A stretch of DNA of 64,000 nucleotides from contig CAVVOF010000004.1 of NCBI GenBank assembly GCA_963749905.1, positions 496,001 through 560,000 of the forward strand, in the 5' to 3' direction. The stretch comes from UBA10649 sp963749905 (lineage in GTDB: Bacteria > Actinomycetota > Actinomycetes > S36-B12). A program made the translations under genes and the position numbers. Of the stretch, positions 31,425-40,744 are shown piece after piece. The notes under the pieces are model-generated. The model did not search any database. It saw only the letters and a list, made by a program, of their open reading frames with translations, and was not told the DNA's origin. The number at the start of each line of letters is the position of its first letter. Within the stretch, counting starts at the first letter, position 1.

Positions 31425-33316
31425 GAGGCCCTCACCAGAACCAGGGCGAGGACGACCAAGACGGCGCCACCCACCATCGACAACGCGTAGGAGCGGGCGA
31501 AACCGGTCTGGTATCGCCGCATCCGCCCGGACAAGCCGCCGACAAGGGCCGCAGTCCCGTTCACCACACCGTCCACCGCCCGACTGTCGAACCAGACCAG
31601 CGCGCGAGAGGAGTAGTAGGTCGGCTGCACGACCAGGACGTCGTTGACCTCGTTCCCGTACAGCTCATTGCGGGCCGCCCGCGTCAGCCAGGAGCCGCGC
31701 GGTGCCTCGATCGGGATCTGGCGGCGCTGGTACATCAGGTAGGCGACGAGCACGCCGATGCCGATGGCCAGCAGGCTGAAGGCGATGAGGCCCCACTCCG
31801 GGATCGCGGTCTCTCCCGACTCGTAGCCGACCACCGGCTCGAGCCACGTCTCGATGTTGCCCCAGTACAGAAGGGCCGCGCCCAGGCCGACGGAGCCGAT
31901 CGCCAGGATGATGAGCGGAACGGTCATCACCTTCGGCGACTCGTGCGGATGCACGTCCTCCTCCCAGCGGGCCTTGCCCAGGAAGGTCATGATGAACATC
32001 CGCGTCATGTAGAAGCCGGTGATGCCGGCCGCGATGATCAGCAGCCAGCCGGTGACGGCGTTCTGCTCGAAGGCCGCGTGGATGATGTGGTCCTTCGAGA
32101 AGTAGCCCGAGAACGGCGGGATCCCCATGATCGACAGCCAGCCGGCGGCGAAGGTGATGTAGGTGAGGATCATGACCTTGCGCAGCGCCCCGTAGCGGCG
32201 CATGTCGACGTTGTCGTTCATGCCGTGCATGACCGACCCGGCTCCGAGGAAGAGCCCGGCCTTGAACACGCCGTGCGTGAGCAGGTGGAAGATCGCGAAG
32301 ACGTACCCGATCGGGCCGAGGCCGGCGGCGGTGATCATGTACCCGATCTGGCTCATGGTCGAGCCGGCGAGCGACTTCTTGATGTCGTCCTTGGCCGAGC
32401 CGATGATCGCGCCCATGAACACGGTGATCACGCCGACGACGACGACCGCGGTGGCCGCCCACGTCGCAAGGTCGAAGATCGAGTTGCTGCGCGCGATCAG
32501 GTACACGCCGGCGGTGACCATCGTTGCCGCGTGGATGAGGGCGGACACCGGGGTCGGGCCCTCCATGGCGTCGAGCAGCCACGCCTGCAGGGGGAACTGC
32601 GCTGACTTGCCACAGGCGGCAAGCAGCAACAGCAGGCCGATCGCCGTGAGGGTGCCCTCGCTGGCCTCCCCGGTGGCGACGAACACGTCCTGGAAGGAGA
32701 CGGCGCCGAAGGTGACGAACATCAGCATGATCGCCAGGCTCAGGCCGACGTCGCCGACGCGGTTGATGATGAACGCCTTCTTGGCAGCGGCCGCCGCCGA
32801 GGGCTTGTGCTGCCAGAAGCCGATGAGCAGGTAGCTGGCAAGGCCGACGCCCTCCCAGCCGACGTAGAGCAGCAGGTAGTTGTTGGCCAGGACGAGCAGC
32901 AGCATCGCTGCGACGAACAGGTTCAGGTAGCCGAAGAACTTCCGCTTGTTCTCGTCATGGGCCATGTATCCCAAGGAGTACACGTGGATGAGTGCGCCCA
33001 CCGTCGTGATCAGCAGGACGAACACCATCGACAGCTGGTCGAGCTGGAAGGCCATGTCGGCCTGGAAGGACCCCGCGAAGACCCACGAGAAGAGCGTCTG
33101 GTCGAAGGTGCGCTCCTCCGGGGAGTTCTGCATCATCGACAGCAGCATCAGCCAGCCGATCACTGCGGAGGCCGACACCGCCAGGACGGCCAGGTAGGGC
33201 CCCCAGGAGTTGGTGCGCCGGCCACCGAACAGCAGCACGGCCGCGCCGGCCAGTGGCAGCGCGATCAGCAGCCAGATGAGCGAGAACACCCCCTCGGCGG
33301 GCATGAGCTCAGTCAC
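31421..33316 (-). CDS. nuoL: NADH-quinone oxidoreductase subunit L
   Basis: Distal antiporter-like subunit of complex I with the long lateral helix. 631 aa. Motifs: YLLLYVGWEGVGLASYLLIG (key Glu), CGKSAQFPLQAWLLDAMEGP (key Lys), PTPVSALIHAATMVTAGVYL, and KDDIKKSLAGSTMSQIGYM. C-terminal region carries the lateral-helix segment and final anchor. Start GTG 33316, 46 bases after the nuoK stop, the largest gap in the operon. Confidence 0.97.
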   Translation of the reverse strand: MTELMPAEGVFSLIWLLIALPLAGAAVLLFGGRRTNSWGPYLAVLAVSASAVIGWLMLLSMMQNSPEERTFDQTLFSWVFAGSFQADMAFQLDQLSMVFVLLITTVGALIHVYSLGYMAHDENKRKFFGYLNLFVAAMLLLVLANNYLLLYVGWEGVGLASYLLIGFWQHKPSAAAAAKKAFIINRVGDVGLSLAIMLMFVTFGAVSFQDVFVATGEASEGTLTAIGLLLLLAACGKSAQFPLQAWLLDAMEGPTPVSALIHAATMVTAGVYLIARSNSIFDLATWAATAVVVVGVITVFMGAIIGSAKDDIKKSLAGSTMSQIGYMITAAGLGPIGYVFAIFHLLTHGVFKAGLFLGAGSVMHGMNDNVDMRRYGALRKVMILTYITFAAGWLSIMGIPPFSGYFSKDHIIHAAFEQNAVTGWLLIIAAGITGFYMTRMFIMTFLGKARWEEDVHPHESPKVMTVPLIILAIGSVGLGAALLYWGNIETWLEPVVGYESGETAIPEWGLIAFSLLAIGIGVLVAYLMYQRRQIPIEAPRGSWLTRAARNELYGNEVNDVLVVQPTYYSSRALVWFDSRAVDGVVNGTAALVGGLSGRMRRYQTGFARSYALSMVGGAVLVVLALVLVRAS

Positions 33317-33362
33317 GGTGCGGTCCTATCCATCGTCGGATCATGGGAGGTCTGGTGGGTCA

Positions 33363-33662
33363 TCAGTACTTCAGCAGGTTCGGCTCGTCGATGGACGCGG
33401 ATCTGCGCGTGCGGAAGATCGTCACGATGATGGCCAGCCCGACCACCACCTCCGCGGCAGCGACGACCATCACGAAGAAGGCGACCGACTGGCCGTCGAG
33501 GTTGCCGTTCATGCGGGCGAAGGCGACGAAGGCCAGGTTTGCTGCGTTGAGCATCAGCTCGATCGACATGAACACCACGATCGCGTTGCGCCGGACGAGC
33601 ACCCCGATGGCGCCGATGCTGAAGAGCACCGCGGAGAGCACGATGTAGTTGGAGGGGTTCAT
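33363..33662 (-). CDS. nuoK: NADH-quinone oxidoreductase subunit K
   Basis: Small three-helix proton-channel subunit of complex I, 99 aa. The two conserved intramembrane glutamates are in VVFMSIELMLNAANL and VVAAAEVVVGLAIIV. Starts ATG 33662, overlapping the nuoJ stop by 4 bases. Confidence 0.97.
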   Translation of the reverse strand: MNPSNYIVLSAVLFSIGAIGVLVRRNAIVVFMSIELMLNAANLAFVAFARMNGNLDGQSVAFFVMVVAAAEVVVGLAIIVTIFRTRRSASIDEPNLLKY

Positions 33663-34438
33663 TCGCTCCTTCCCTCCGTGATCTCGCGCACCTCATCGAT
33701 GTCGTTGCGGTCCACCGGTCGCTCGTCCGCCCGAGCGCGCACTGGCGCAGGGACGCTGATGTCGCTCGTGCCGCCGTCCGGGAGCAGGGCGGGGGTGTCG
33801 ACCGCGTTGTGCCGGGCGTAGACACCCGGGTTGGGCAGGTTGCCGGCGTGATCGCCGCCACGGACCCGCGCGATGGACAGATCGCGCTGCGTGGGCGCGG
33901 GCTTCCAGCGTTCGCGGTGCGCCAGCACCATCGCGCCCATCGCCGCAGTGATGAGCAGCGCGGAGGTGAGCTCGAAGACGAGCAGGTACCGGGTGAAGAT
34001 CAGGTTGGCGATGCCCTGCACGTTCCCGCCGTCGGCCTCGTTGGCCGCGTCGAGCCCAACCGTCGGTGTGCCCGTCAGGCCGTTGCCGATGGTCCAGATG
34101 AGCAGGATCGCCAGGCCGAGGCCCAGCAGGATCGCCGCCAGTCGCTGGCCCTTGATCGTCTCGATGAGGGAGTCTGACGCATCGACGCCGACCACCATGA
34201 GCACGAACAGGAACAGCATCATCACCGCGCCGGTGTAGACGATGATCTGCACCATTCCCAGGAACGGGGCGGAGTTCGCCACGTACAGGATGGCGAGGTT
34301 GATCATCGTCAGGGCCACCCACAGGGCACTGTGCACGGCCTTGCGGGACAGGATCATGCCGAGGGCGCCCGCCACGGAGAGCACGGCGCAGACCCAGAAG
34401 ACCACCTGTTCGCCGGTGTTCACGTCGACGTCGGTCAC
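33659..34438 (-). CDS. nuoJ: NADH-quinone oxidoreductase subunit J
   Basis: Membrane subunit of complex I, 259 aa. Five helices in the first ~175 residues with NuoJ motif MVQIIVYTGAVMMLFLFVLM (pi-bulge helix). Followed by a ~75-residue hydrophilic tail rich in Arg/Asp/Pro, longer than in proteobacteria; such tails occur in actinobacterial NuoJ. Start GTG 34438, overlapping nuoI by 4 bases. Confidence 0.96.
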   Translation of the reverse strand: MTDVDVNTGEQVVFWVCAVLSVAGALGMILSRKAVHSALWVALTMINLAILYVANSAPFLGMVQIIVYTGAVMMLFLFVLMVVGVDASDSLIETIKGQRLAAILLGLGLAILLIWTIGNGLTGTPTVGLDAANEADGGNVQGIANLIFTRYLLVFELTSALLITAAMGAMVLAHRERWKPAPTQRDLSIARVRGGDHAGNLPNPGVYARHNAVDTPALLPDGGTSDISVPAPVRARADERPVDRNDIDEVREITEGRSE

Positions 34439-35010
34439 GAGGCCACCTCCTCATCGCTGACCGCATCCGACTCGGTCGAGCGCGTGGTGACCTGCTCCGG
34501 CGAGGCCCCCTTGACCGTGTTGGCGTAGTAGTCGCGCTCCGTCGTGCCGGGGACCATCGCATGCGGCGGCGCGACCATGCCGGGCAGCAGCGGCGAGAGC
34601 AGGTCCTGCTTCTCGTAGATCAGCTTCGCGCGGCTGTCGTCGGCCAGCTCGTACTCGTTGGTCATCGTCAGCGCGCGCGTCGGGCATGCCTCGATGCACA
34701 GGCCGCAGAGGATGCAGCGCAGGTAGTTGATCTGGTAGACGCGGCCGTAGCGCTCGCCCGGAGAGAACCGCTCCTCATCGGAGTTGTCGGCGCCTTCGAC
34801 GAAGATGGCATCGGCAGGACAGGCCCAGGCGCAGAGCTCGCAGCCGATGCACTTCTCCAGCCCGTCCGCCCAGCGGTTGAGCTGGTGCCGCCCGTGGAAG
34901 CGGGGCGCGGTCGGGATCTTCTGCTCGGGGTACTGCTCCGTGACCACCTTCTTGAAGATGGTCAGGAACGTCACGCCGAAGCCGCGGACCGCCTGTGGCA
35001 ACTCAGGCAT
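34435..35010 (-). CDS. nuoI: NADH-quinone oxidoreductase subunit I
   Basis: Peripheral-arm ferredoxin subunit carrying clusters N6a and N6b. 191 aa; CIGCELCAWACP and CILCGLCIEACP are intact; GLEKCIGCELCAWACPADAI precedes YQINYLRCILCGLC as expected. C-terminal tail of ~60 polar residues. Start ATG 35010 with GGGGGAGGAG upstream, overlapping the nuoH end by 8 bases; the open frame continues upstream but only shadows nuoH. Confidence 0.97.
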   Translation of the reverse strand: MPELPQAVRGFGVTFLTIFKKVVTEQYPEQKIPTAPRFHGRHQLNRWADGLEKCIGCELCAWACPADAIFVEGADNSDEERFSPGERYGRVYQINYLRCILCGLCIEACPTRALTMTNEYELADDSRAKLIYEKQDLLSPLLPGMVAPPHAMVPGTTERDYYANTVKGASPEQVTTRSTESDAVSDEEVAS

Positions 35011-36352
35011 GGGGCTCCTCCCCCTCGGGCTCGTCGGTCGACTCAGGAGCCGCCTGCTTCTCCTGCACGATCGTGGTGCCCTGCGCCATCGCCCGTCGCG
35101 AGGTGAAGGTGAAGGACTGGCCGGGCAGCGGCGGCACCGGGAAGCCCGCCTCCATCGGATCGAACACCTCGGCACGAGCCAGCTCGGCCTCGGCCTCGGC
35201 TGCGCGCTCGCGCCGGTCCTGCCGCGTCTGGAACAGCCACGAGACCACCAGCAGGAGCGCGATCAGGATGGCACCGCCGACCAGGATCTCCGTCGTGGTG
35301 AAGGACACGTCGTCACGCATGACGCGGGCGACGGCGACGATCATGATCCAGGCGATCGAGGCGGGGATGAGGACCTTCCACCCGAACTTCATGAACTGGT
35401 CGTAGCGCATCCGCGGGAGCGTGCCGCGCAGCCAGATGAAGACGAAGATGAACAACTGCACCTTGATGAGCCACCAGAGCATCGGCCACCAGCCCTGGTT
35501 CGCGCCCTCCCACAGCGACAACGGCCAGGGGGCCAGCCAGCCGCCGAGGAACAGCGTCGTGGCGAGTGCCGAGACCGTGACCATGTTGATGTACTCGGCG
35601 AGGAAGAACAGCGCGAACTTCAGCGACGAGTACTCGGTGTGGAAGCCGCCGACGAGCTCGCCTTCGGCCTCCGGCAGGTCGAAGGGGGCGCGGTTGGTCT
35701 CGCCCACCATCGCGGTCGAGTAGATGATGAAGGACGGCAGCAGGATCACCGCGAACCAGACCGGCTCCTGCGCGGCGACGATGTCCGACGTGGACATCGA
35801 GCCCGCGTAGAGGAAGACGGCCACGAAGGCGAGGCCCATGGCGATCTCGTAGGAGATCATCTGCGCGCTGGAGCGCAGGCCGCCCAGCAGCGGGTAGGTC
35901 GAGCCGGAGGACCAGCCCGCGAGCACGATGCCGTAGATGCCGATCGAGGCGATCGCAAGGACGTACAGCACGGACACCGGGAAGTCGGTCAGCTGCAGGG
36001 GCGTCTCGACGCCGAAGATCGAGACGGTCGGTCCGAACGGGATCACGGCGAAGGCGAGGAACGCTGCGGTCGCGGAGATCACCGGCGCGAGCCAGTAGAC
36101 GGCGTGATGCGCCGCCTTGGGGATGATCTCCTCCTTGAGCGCCAGCTTCACGCCGTCCATCAGCGACTGGAGCAGGCCCTGCGGACCGGTGCGATTGGGG
36201 CCGATGCGGTTCTGCATCCGCGACACGACCCGGCGCTCCCACCAGATGGTGAACAGGGTCAGCAGGACCAGCAGCGCGAAGATGGCGACGACCTTGAGGA
36301 GGACCAGCCACCACGGGTCGGTGCCGAAGAGGCCGAACTGCGAGCCGGTCAT
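35003..36352 (-). CDS. nuoH: NADH-quinone oxidoreductase subunit H
   Basis: Membrane subunit forming the quinone-binding chamber entrance and joining both arms of complex I. 449 aa, eight helices. Motifs: LLTLFTIWWERRVVSRMQNR, RIGPNRTGPQGLLQSLMDG, GETNRAPFDLPEAEGELVGG, WLRGTLPRMRYDQFM. A ~100-residue C-terminal extension (basic, then proline- and glutamate-rich) exceeds the E. coli protein, as in other actinobacteria. ATG 36352 overlaps the nuoG stop (ATGA). Confidence 0.96.
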   Translation of the reverse strand: MTGSQFGLFGTDPWWLVLLKVVAIFALLVLLTLFTIWWERRVVSRMQNRIGPNRTGPQGLLQSLMDGVKLALKEEIIPKAAHHAVYWLAPVISATAAFLAFAVIPFGPTVSIFGVETPLQLTDFPVSVLYVLAIASIGIYGIVLAGWSSGSTYPLLGGLRSSAQMISYEIAMGLAFVAVFLYAGSMSTSDIVAAQEPVWFAVILLPSFIIYSTAMVGETNRAPFDLPEAEGELVGGFHTEYSSLKFALFFLAEYINMVTVSALATTLFLGGWLAPWPLSLWEGANQGWWPMLWWLIKVQLFIFVFIWLRGTLPRMRYDQFMKFGWKVLIPASIAWIMIVAVARVMRDDVSFTTTEILVGGAILIALLLVVSWLFQTRQDRRERAAEAEAELARAEVFDPMEAGFPVPPLPGQSFTFTSRRAMAQGTTIVQEKQAAPESTDEPEGEEPHA

Positions 36353-38739
36353 GCGGCACCTCCTGCGGACAGTTCGACGGCGGTTCCGGGGACGGCGCCG
36401 AGGTCGGTGTGGATGTGGCACCCGGGCGAGTTCATCGGCACCCAGACCACTCCGTCGACGACGTCACCGGTGACGACGGGCAGGGTGACCGACCCGCTCG
36501 GACCGGTGATGGTCACCTGCTCCCCCAGCCCTGCGGCCGTGGCCGCGGACACCATGGCGACGGTCGGGCGGGCGGTGGCAGCCAGGTGCGGCTCACCGTC
36601 CTGCATGAGGCCGGAGTCGAGCAGCTGGCGCCACGATGCGAGCACGATTCCGTGCGACGGGGTCTCAGCGTCGTGGGCGGACATCGAGAGCCGATCCCCG
36701 TCCCACGGCCCCAGCGAGCCCAGCTCGGCCCGCAGGCCCCTGACGTCGGCAGGCGCAGCGAGTCCCATGCCGTCGGCGATCATCGAGAGCACGCGGGCGT
36801 CGCTCATGGTCAGCGCGTCGCGGAAGACCTGGCCGAACGGCCGCGGACGGCCCTCCCAGTCGAGGAAGGTGCCGGCCTTCTCCGTGACGACGGCGACCGG
36901 GAGGACGACATCGGCCCGCTCCGTGACGGCCGAGTGGTGGTTCTCGAGCGACACCACGAACCCGGCGGCCTCGATCGCGGCCTCGGCCAGCGCGGGGTCG
37001 GCGTAGTCGGCGAGTTCGACGCCGCCGACCAGCAGTGCGTCCAGCTCGCCGGCGCGCGCAGCCTCAAGAAGGGCCAGGCCCGCGCGGCCACTGCTCTGCG
37101 GAAGCTCCGACTCCTCGATGCCCCACGCAGCGGCGACCTGCGCGCGAGCGGTGCTGTCCGTCAGCGGCCGGCCACCGGGCAGCAGCCCGGCCAAAGCACC
37201 GGCATCGAGGGCACCACGCTCGCCGGCGCGCCGGGGCACCCACGCGAGGGTGGCGCCCGTCTGGTCCGCGAGCTCGATGGCCGCCGAGAGCGCTCCCGGC
37301 GAGCCCGCGGCGCGCTCGCCGACCAGGATCACGGCGCCGTCCTCGGACAGGGCAGCGCGCATGTCATCGTCCAGGGATCGCAGCGCGGCGGCCTCAGCGC
37401 CGGGGCGCGCACCGATCAGCGTGCCGGACATCTTGCCGAGCCCGACGCTGGCCAGCGGGCCCACCGACAGCACCCGAGTGCCGCGCTTCGCGGCCTTGCG
37501 CAGGCGCAGGAAGACGATGGGCGACTCGTCCTCGGGCTCGAAGGCGACCAGCAGCACGGCCGGCGCTGACTCGAGCGCGTCATAGGTCGCGGCGACGGGC
37601 GCACCAGCCACGCGGGAGGCGAGGAAGTCGGTCTCCTCGTCCGAGACCTGGCGCACCCGGAAGTCGATGTCGTCGGACCCGAGGGCGGTGCGCGCGAAGC
37701 GGGCGTAGGCGTAGGCGTCCTCGACGGTGCCGCGACCGCCGACGAGCACGCCGACCCGACCCTTGGCCGCCGCCAGCCCCTGCACGGCGGCGTCGATCGC
37801 CTCGGGCCACGAGGCCACGCGAAGCTCGCCGTCCTCCCGGATCATCGGGTGCTCGACGCGACCCTGCGCGAGGTATGCGAACGCGAAACGGCCCTTGTCG
37901 CAGTTCCACTCCTCGTTGACCGCGGGGTCGTCCCACGCCAGCCGCCGGGTGACGACGCCACGCCGGTAGTCGGTACGCAGCGAGCAGCCGGACGCGCAGT
38001 GCTCGCACGCCGTCGGGACCGACACCAGGTCGAACGGACGGGAGCGGAACCGGTAGGAGGCGCTGGTGAGCGCACCCACCGGGCAGATCTGCACGGTGTT
38101 GCCGGAGAAGTAGGAGTCGAACGGGACGTCGTCCGCCGTGCCGATCTGCTGCTTTGCGCCCCGCTCCAGCAGCTCGATGAACGGGTCGCCGGCGATCTGC
38201 TCGGCGAAGCGCGTGCACCGGGCGCAGGACACGCAGCGCTCACGGTCGAGCAGGATCTGCGCGCTGACGTTGATGGGCTTCTCGAACTCGCGCTTGGCGC
38301 CATCGAACCGGCTGTCGGGACGACCGACGGACATCGCCTGGTTCTGCAGCGGGCACTCGCCGCCCTTGTCGCACACCGGGCAGTCGAGGGGGTGGTTCAG
38401 GAGCAGGAACTCCATCACGCCCTCCTGCGCCTCGCGGGCGACGTCGGAGGAGTACTGGGTCCGCACGTTCATGCCGTCGGAGAGCACCTGGGCGCACGCC
38501 GGCTGCGGCTTCGGCATGCCCTCGACCTCGATGAGGCAGGCACGGCAGGCGGCCACCGGGTCCAGCAGGGGGTGGTCGCAGAAGCGCGGGATCTCGATAC
38601 CGAGCTGCTCGGCAGCGCGGATGACCAGGGTGCCCTTGGGCACCGACATCTCGACGCCGTCGATCACGACGGTGATCAGGTCGGTCGCGACCTCGACGTC
38701 GGATCCAGGCCCGGAGGCGGGGTTGTTCGTCACCGTCAT
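36349..38739 (-). CDS. nuoG: NADH-quinone oxidoreductase subunit G
   Basis: Large peripheral-arm subunit carrying most Fe-S clusters. 796 aa. N-terminal 2Fe-2S ligands C54, C65, C68, C82; 4Fe-4S with histidine ligand H116, C120, C123, C129; 4Fe-4S C169, C172, C175, C219; and the off-path cluster N7 set C245, C248, C252, C280, which only some bacteria keep. The rest is a molybdopterin-oxidoreductase-like domain without cofactor. Start ATG 38739 overlapping nuoF stop. Confidence 0.96.
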   Translation of the reverse strand: MTVTNNPASGPGSDVEVATDLITVVIDGVEMSVPKGTLVIRAAEQLGIEIPRFCDHPLLDPVAACRACLIEVEGMPKPQPACAQVLSDGMNVRTQYSSDVAREAQEGVMEFLLLNHPLDCPVCDKGGECPLQNQAMSVGRPDSRFDGAKREFEKPINVSAQILLDRERCVSCARCTRFAEQIAGDPFIELLERGAKQQIGTADDVPFDSYFSGNTVQICPVGALTSASYRFRSRPFDLVSVPTACEHCASGCSLRTDYRRGVVTRRLAWDDPAVNEEWNCDKGRFAFAYLAQGRVEHPMIREDGELRVASWPEAIDAAVQGLAAAKGRVGVLVGGRGTVEDAYAYARFARTALGSDDIDFRVRQVSDEETDFLASRVAGAPVAATYDALESAPAVLLVAFEPEDESPIVFLRLRKAAKRGTRVLSVGPLASVGLGKMSGTLIGARPGAEAAALRSLDDDMRAALSEDGAVILVGERAAGSPGALSAAIELADQTGATLAWVPRRAGERGALDAGALAGLLPGGRPLTDSTARAQVAAAWGIEESELPQSSGRAGLALLEAARAGELDALLVGGVELADYADPALAEAAIEAAGFVVSLENHHSAVTERADVVLPVAVVTEKAGTFLDWEGRPRPFGQVFRDALTMSDARVLSMIADGMGLAAPADVRGLRAELGSLGPWDGDRLSMSAHDAETPSHGIVLASWRQLLDSGLMQDGEPHLAATARPTVAMVSAATAAGLGEQVTITGPSGSVTLPVVTGDVVDGVVWVPMNSPGCHIHTDLGAVPGTAVELSAGGAA

Positions 38740-40037
38740 CGCGCAACCGCTCCCGAGAACACGTAGGACGCCGCCGGATCGAACTGCTGGTCGACCGGGG
38801 TGCTGGTCGCCGCGACGAACTCGTCGCGGAAGTACTTCATGGCGGCCGGATACGGGGTGGCGGCCGCGTCGCCGAGGGCGCAGAACGACCGTCCGGAGAT
38901 CTGCCCGCAGAGGTCAGTGAGCGTGCCCAGCTCCGCGTCGGTGCCGTGGCCCTTCTCGAAGCGCTCCAGCGTGCCGGTGATGAAGTAGGTGCCCTCGCGG
39001 CACGGCGTGCACTTGCCGCACGACTCGTGCTTGTAGAACTCCAGCCAGCGAGTGACGGCCTTGACGACGCTGACGGTGTCGTCGAACACCATCGGCGTGC
39101 CGGTGCCGAGCATGGTGCCCGCCTCCGCCATCGCCTCGTACGTCATGGGGACGTCGAGGTGCTCCGCGGTGAGCATCGGCACGGACGAGCCGCCCGGCAG
39201 CCAGAACTTCACCTCGCGGCCGTCGCGCATGCCGCCGGCGTACTCGAGGAGCTCGCGCATGGTGATGCCGAGCGGCGCCTCGAAGATGCCGGGACGATTC
39301 ACGTGGCCCGAGACCGCGAACACCTTGAACCCGGGGGACTTCTCGGTGCCGAACTGGCGGAACCAGTCCACGCCCCGGTCCACGATGTAGGGGATGTTGC
39401 AGATCGTCTCGACGTTGTTGATGACCGTCGGCGACGCGTACAGGCCGGCGACCGCCGGGAACGGGGGCTTCAGGCGCGGCTGACCGCGGTAGCCCTCGAG
39501 GGAGTCGAGGAGGGCGGTCTCCTCGCCGCAGATGTAGGCACCCGCGCCGGCGTGCACGACCACGTCGAGGTCGAAGCCGGTGCCGCGGATGTTGGCGCCG
39601 ATCAGGCCCGCCTCGCGTGCCTCGCGTACTGCGTTCGCGACTCGGCGAATGGCCTCCGGCACCTCGCCACGGATGTAGATGAACGCGTGCTTGGCCCGGA
39701 TGGCGAAGGAGGTGATGATCACGCCCTCGACGAGGGCGTGCGGGTTGGCCAGCATGATCGGGATGTCCTTGCACGCACCCGGCTCGGACTCGTCGGCGTT
39801 CACGACCAGGTAGTGCGGCTTGCCGTCCTGCGGGACGAAGCTCCACTTCAGGCCAGTCGGGAATCCGGCGCCCCCGCGGCCGCGCAGGCCCGAGTCCTTG
39901 ACCAGCGCGATGATGGCGTCGGGATCCATGCCGAGCGCCGACTCGAGCGCCTGGTAGCCGCCATGCCGGCGGTAGCCGTCGATGGTGAACAGCTCGGGGT
40001 CGTCCCAGTGCTCGGTGATGACCGGGGTCAGCGGCAC
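38736..40037 (-). CDS. nuoF: NADH-quinone oxidoreductase subunit F
   Basis: NADH- and FMN-binding entry subunit with cluster N3. 433 aa. NADH-site GLRGRGGAGFPTGLKW, FMN-site NADESEPGACKD and GAGAYICGEETALLDSLEG, and N3 cysteines in ESCGKCTPCREG and C near DLCGQISGRSFCALGD. Start GTG 40037, 3 bases after the nuoE stop. Confidence 0.97.
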   Translation of the reverse strand: MPLTPVITEHWDDPELFTIDGYRRHGGYQALESALGMDPDAIIALVKDSGLRGRGGAGFPTGLKWSFVPQDGKPHYLVVNADESEPGACKDIPIMLANPHALVEGVIITSFAIRAKHAFIYIRGEVPEAIRRVANAVREAREAGLIGANIRGTGFDLDVVVHAGAGAYICGEETALLDSLEGYRGQPRLKPPFPAVAGLYASPTVINNVETICNIPYIVDRGVDWFRQFGTEKSPGFKVFAVSGHVNRPGIFEAPLGITMRELLEYAGGMRDGREVKFWLPGGSSVPMLTAEHLDVPMTYEAMAEAGTMLGTGTPMVFDDTVSVVKAVTRWLEFYKHESCGKCTPCREGTYFITGTLERFEKGHGTDAELGTLTDLCGQISGRSFCALGDAAATPYPAAMKYFRDEFVAATSTPVDQQFDPAASYVFSGAVAR

Positions 40038-40040
40038 GCC

Positions 40041-40721
40041 TCAGCCCTCCTGTCCGGGGTGTGCGGGGGCATCGGCGCTGGGAGCGGCGGGCGCGCTCAT
40101 GCCGAGTTCCTTGGCCAGTCGCAGGCCGACAAGCATCTTGTCGTCGACCGGCGTGCCCTCGGCCGCCAGACCGTCGTCGGGGAAGGCCAGCGAGTGCTCC
40201 GACGCACGGAAGTCGCGGATCACCGGTCCACGGGTGGACTGGACCTGCTCGCCGCGAGCCAGCCGGTCGATCACGTCGACGGCGGTGGTCGGGGTGACGT
40301 CGTCCATGTACTCCCAGTCGACGGTCATGACCGGCGCGTGCGTGCAGGCCGCCTGGCACTCGATGCGCTCCAGCCAGAACTCGCCGTCAGCCGTCGCCTG
40401 GTCGTGACCCACCCCGAGCCGCTCGCTCAGGGCGGCGTAGACCTCGTCGCCGCCGAGCAGGCCGCACATGGTGTTGATGCAGACGCCGATGTGGTGCTTG
40501 CCCACCGGCTTGCGCTTGTACATCGTGTAGAAGGAGGCCACCGCAGTGGCCTCGGCTGCACTCACGCCGGCCGCCTCGGCGCACGCGGCGATGCCGTCAG
40601 CGGTCACTTCGCCTTCGAGGCTCTGCACCAGGTGCAGCATCGGCATCAGGCCCGACCGCGCGCTGGGGTAGCGCGCGGCGAGCTGCTGCAGCTGCTCGCG
40701 GGTGGTCTCGCTGATTGGCAT
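40041..40721 (-). CDS. nuoE: NADH-quinone oxidoreductase subunit E
   Basis: Thioredoxin-like 2Fe-2S subunit (N1a). 226 aa. Cluster cysteines in CINTMCGLLGG and ECQAACTHAPVM; helical N-terminal LMPMLHLVQSLEGEV. About 55 extra C-terminal residues (Ala/Pro-rich) beyond the common domain. Start ATG 40721 with AGGAAGAG upstream; the open frame further upstream shadows nuoD. Confidence 0.95.
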   Translation of the reverse strand: MPISETTREQLQQLAARYPSARSGLMPMLHLVQSLEGEVTADGIAACAEAAGVSAAEATAVASFYTMYKRKPVGKHHIGVCINTMCGLLGGDEVYAALSERLGVGHDQATADGEFWLERIECQAACTHAPVMTVDWEYMDDVTPTTAVDVIDRLARGEQVQSTRGPVIRDFRASEHSLAFPDDGLAAEGTPVDDKMLVGLRLAKELGMSAPAAPSADAPAHPGQEG

Positions 40722-40744
40722 CTCGTCTCTTCCTGGTCCGGTTC

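Noticed and set aside
31337..32605. Plus-strand open frames opposite the nuo operon
   Set aside because: His/Asp/Gln/Arg-rich shadows of membrane proteins; no ribosome sites or recognisable domains.
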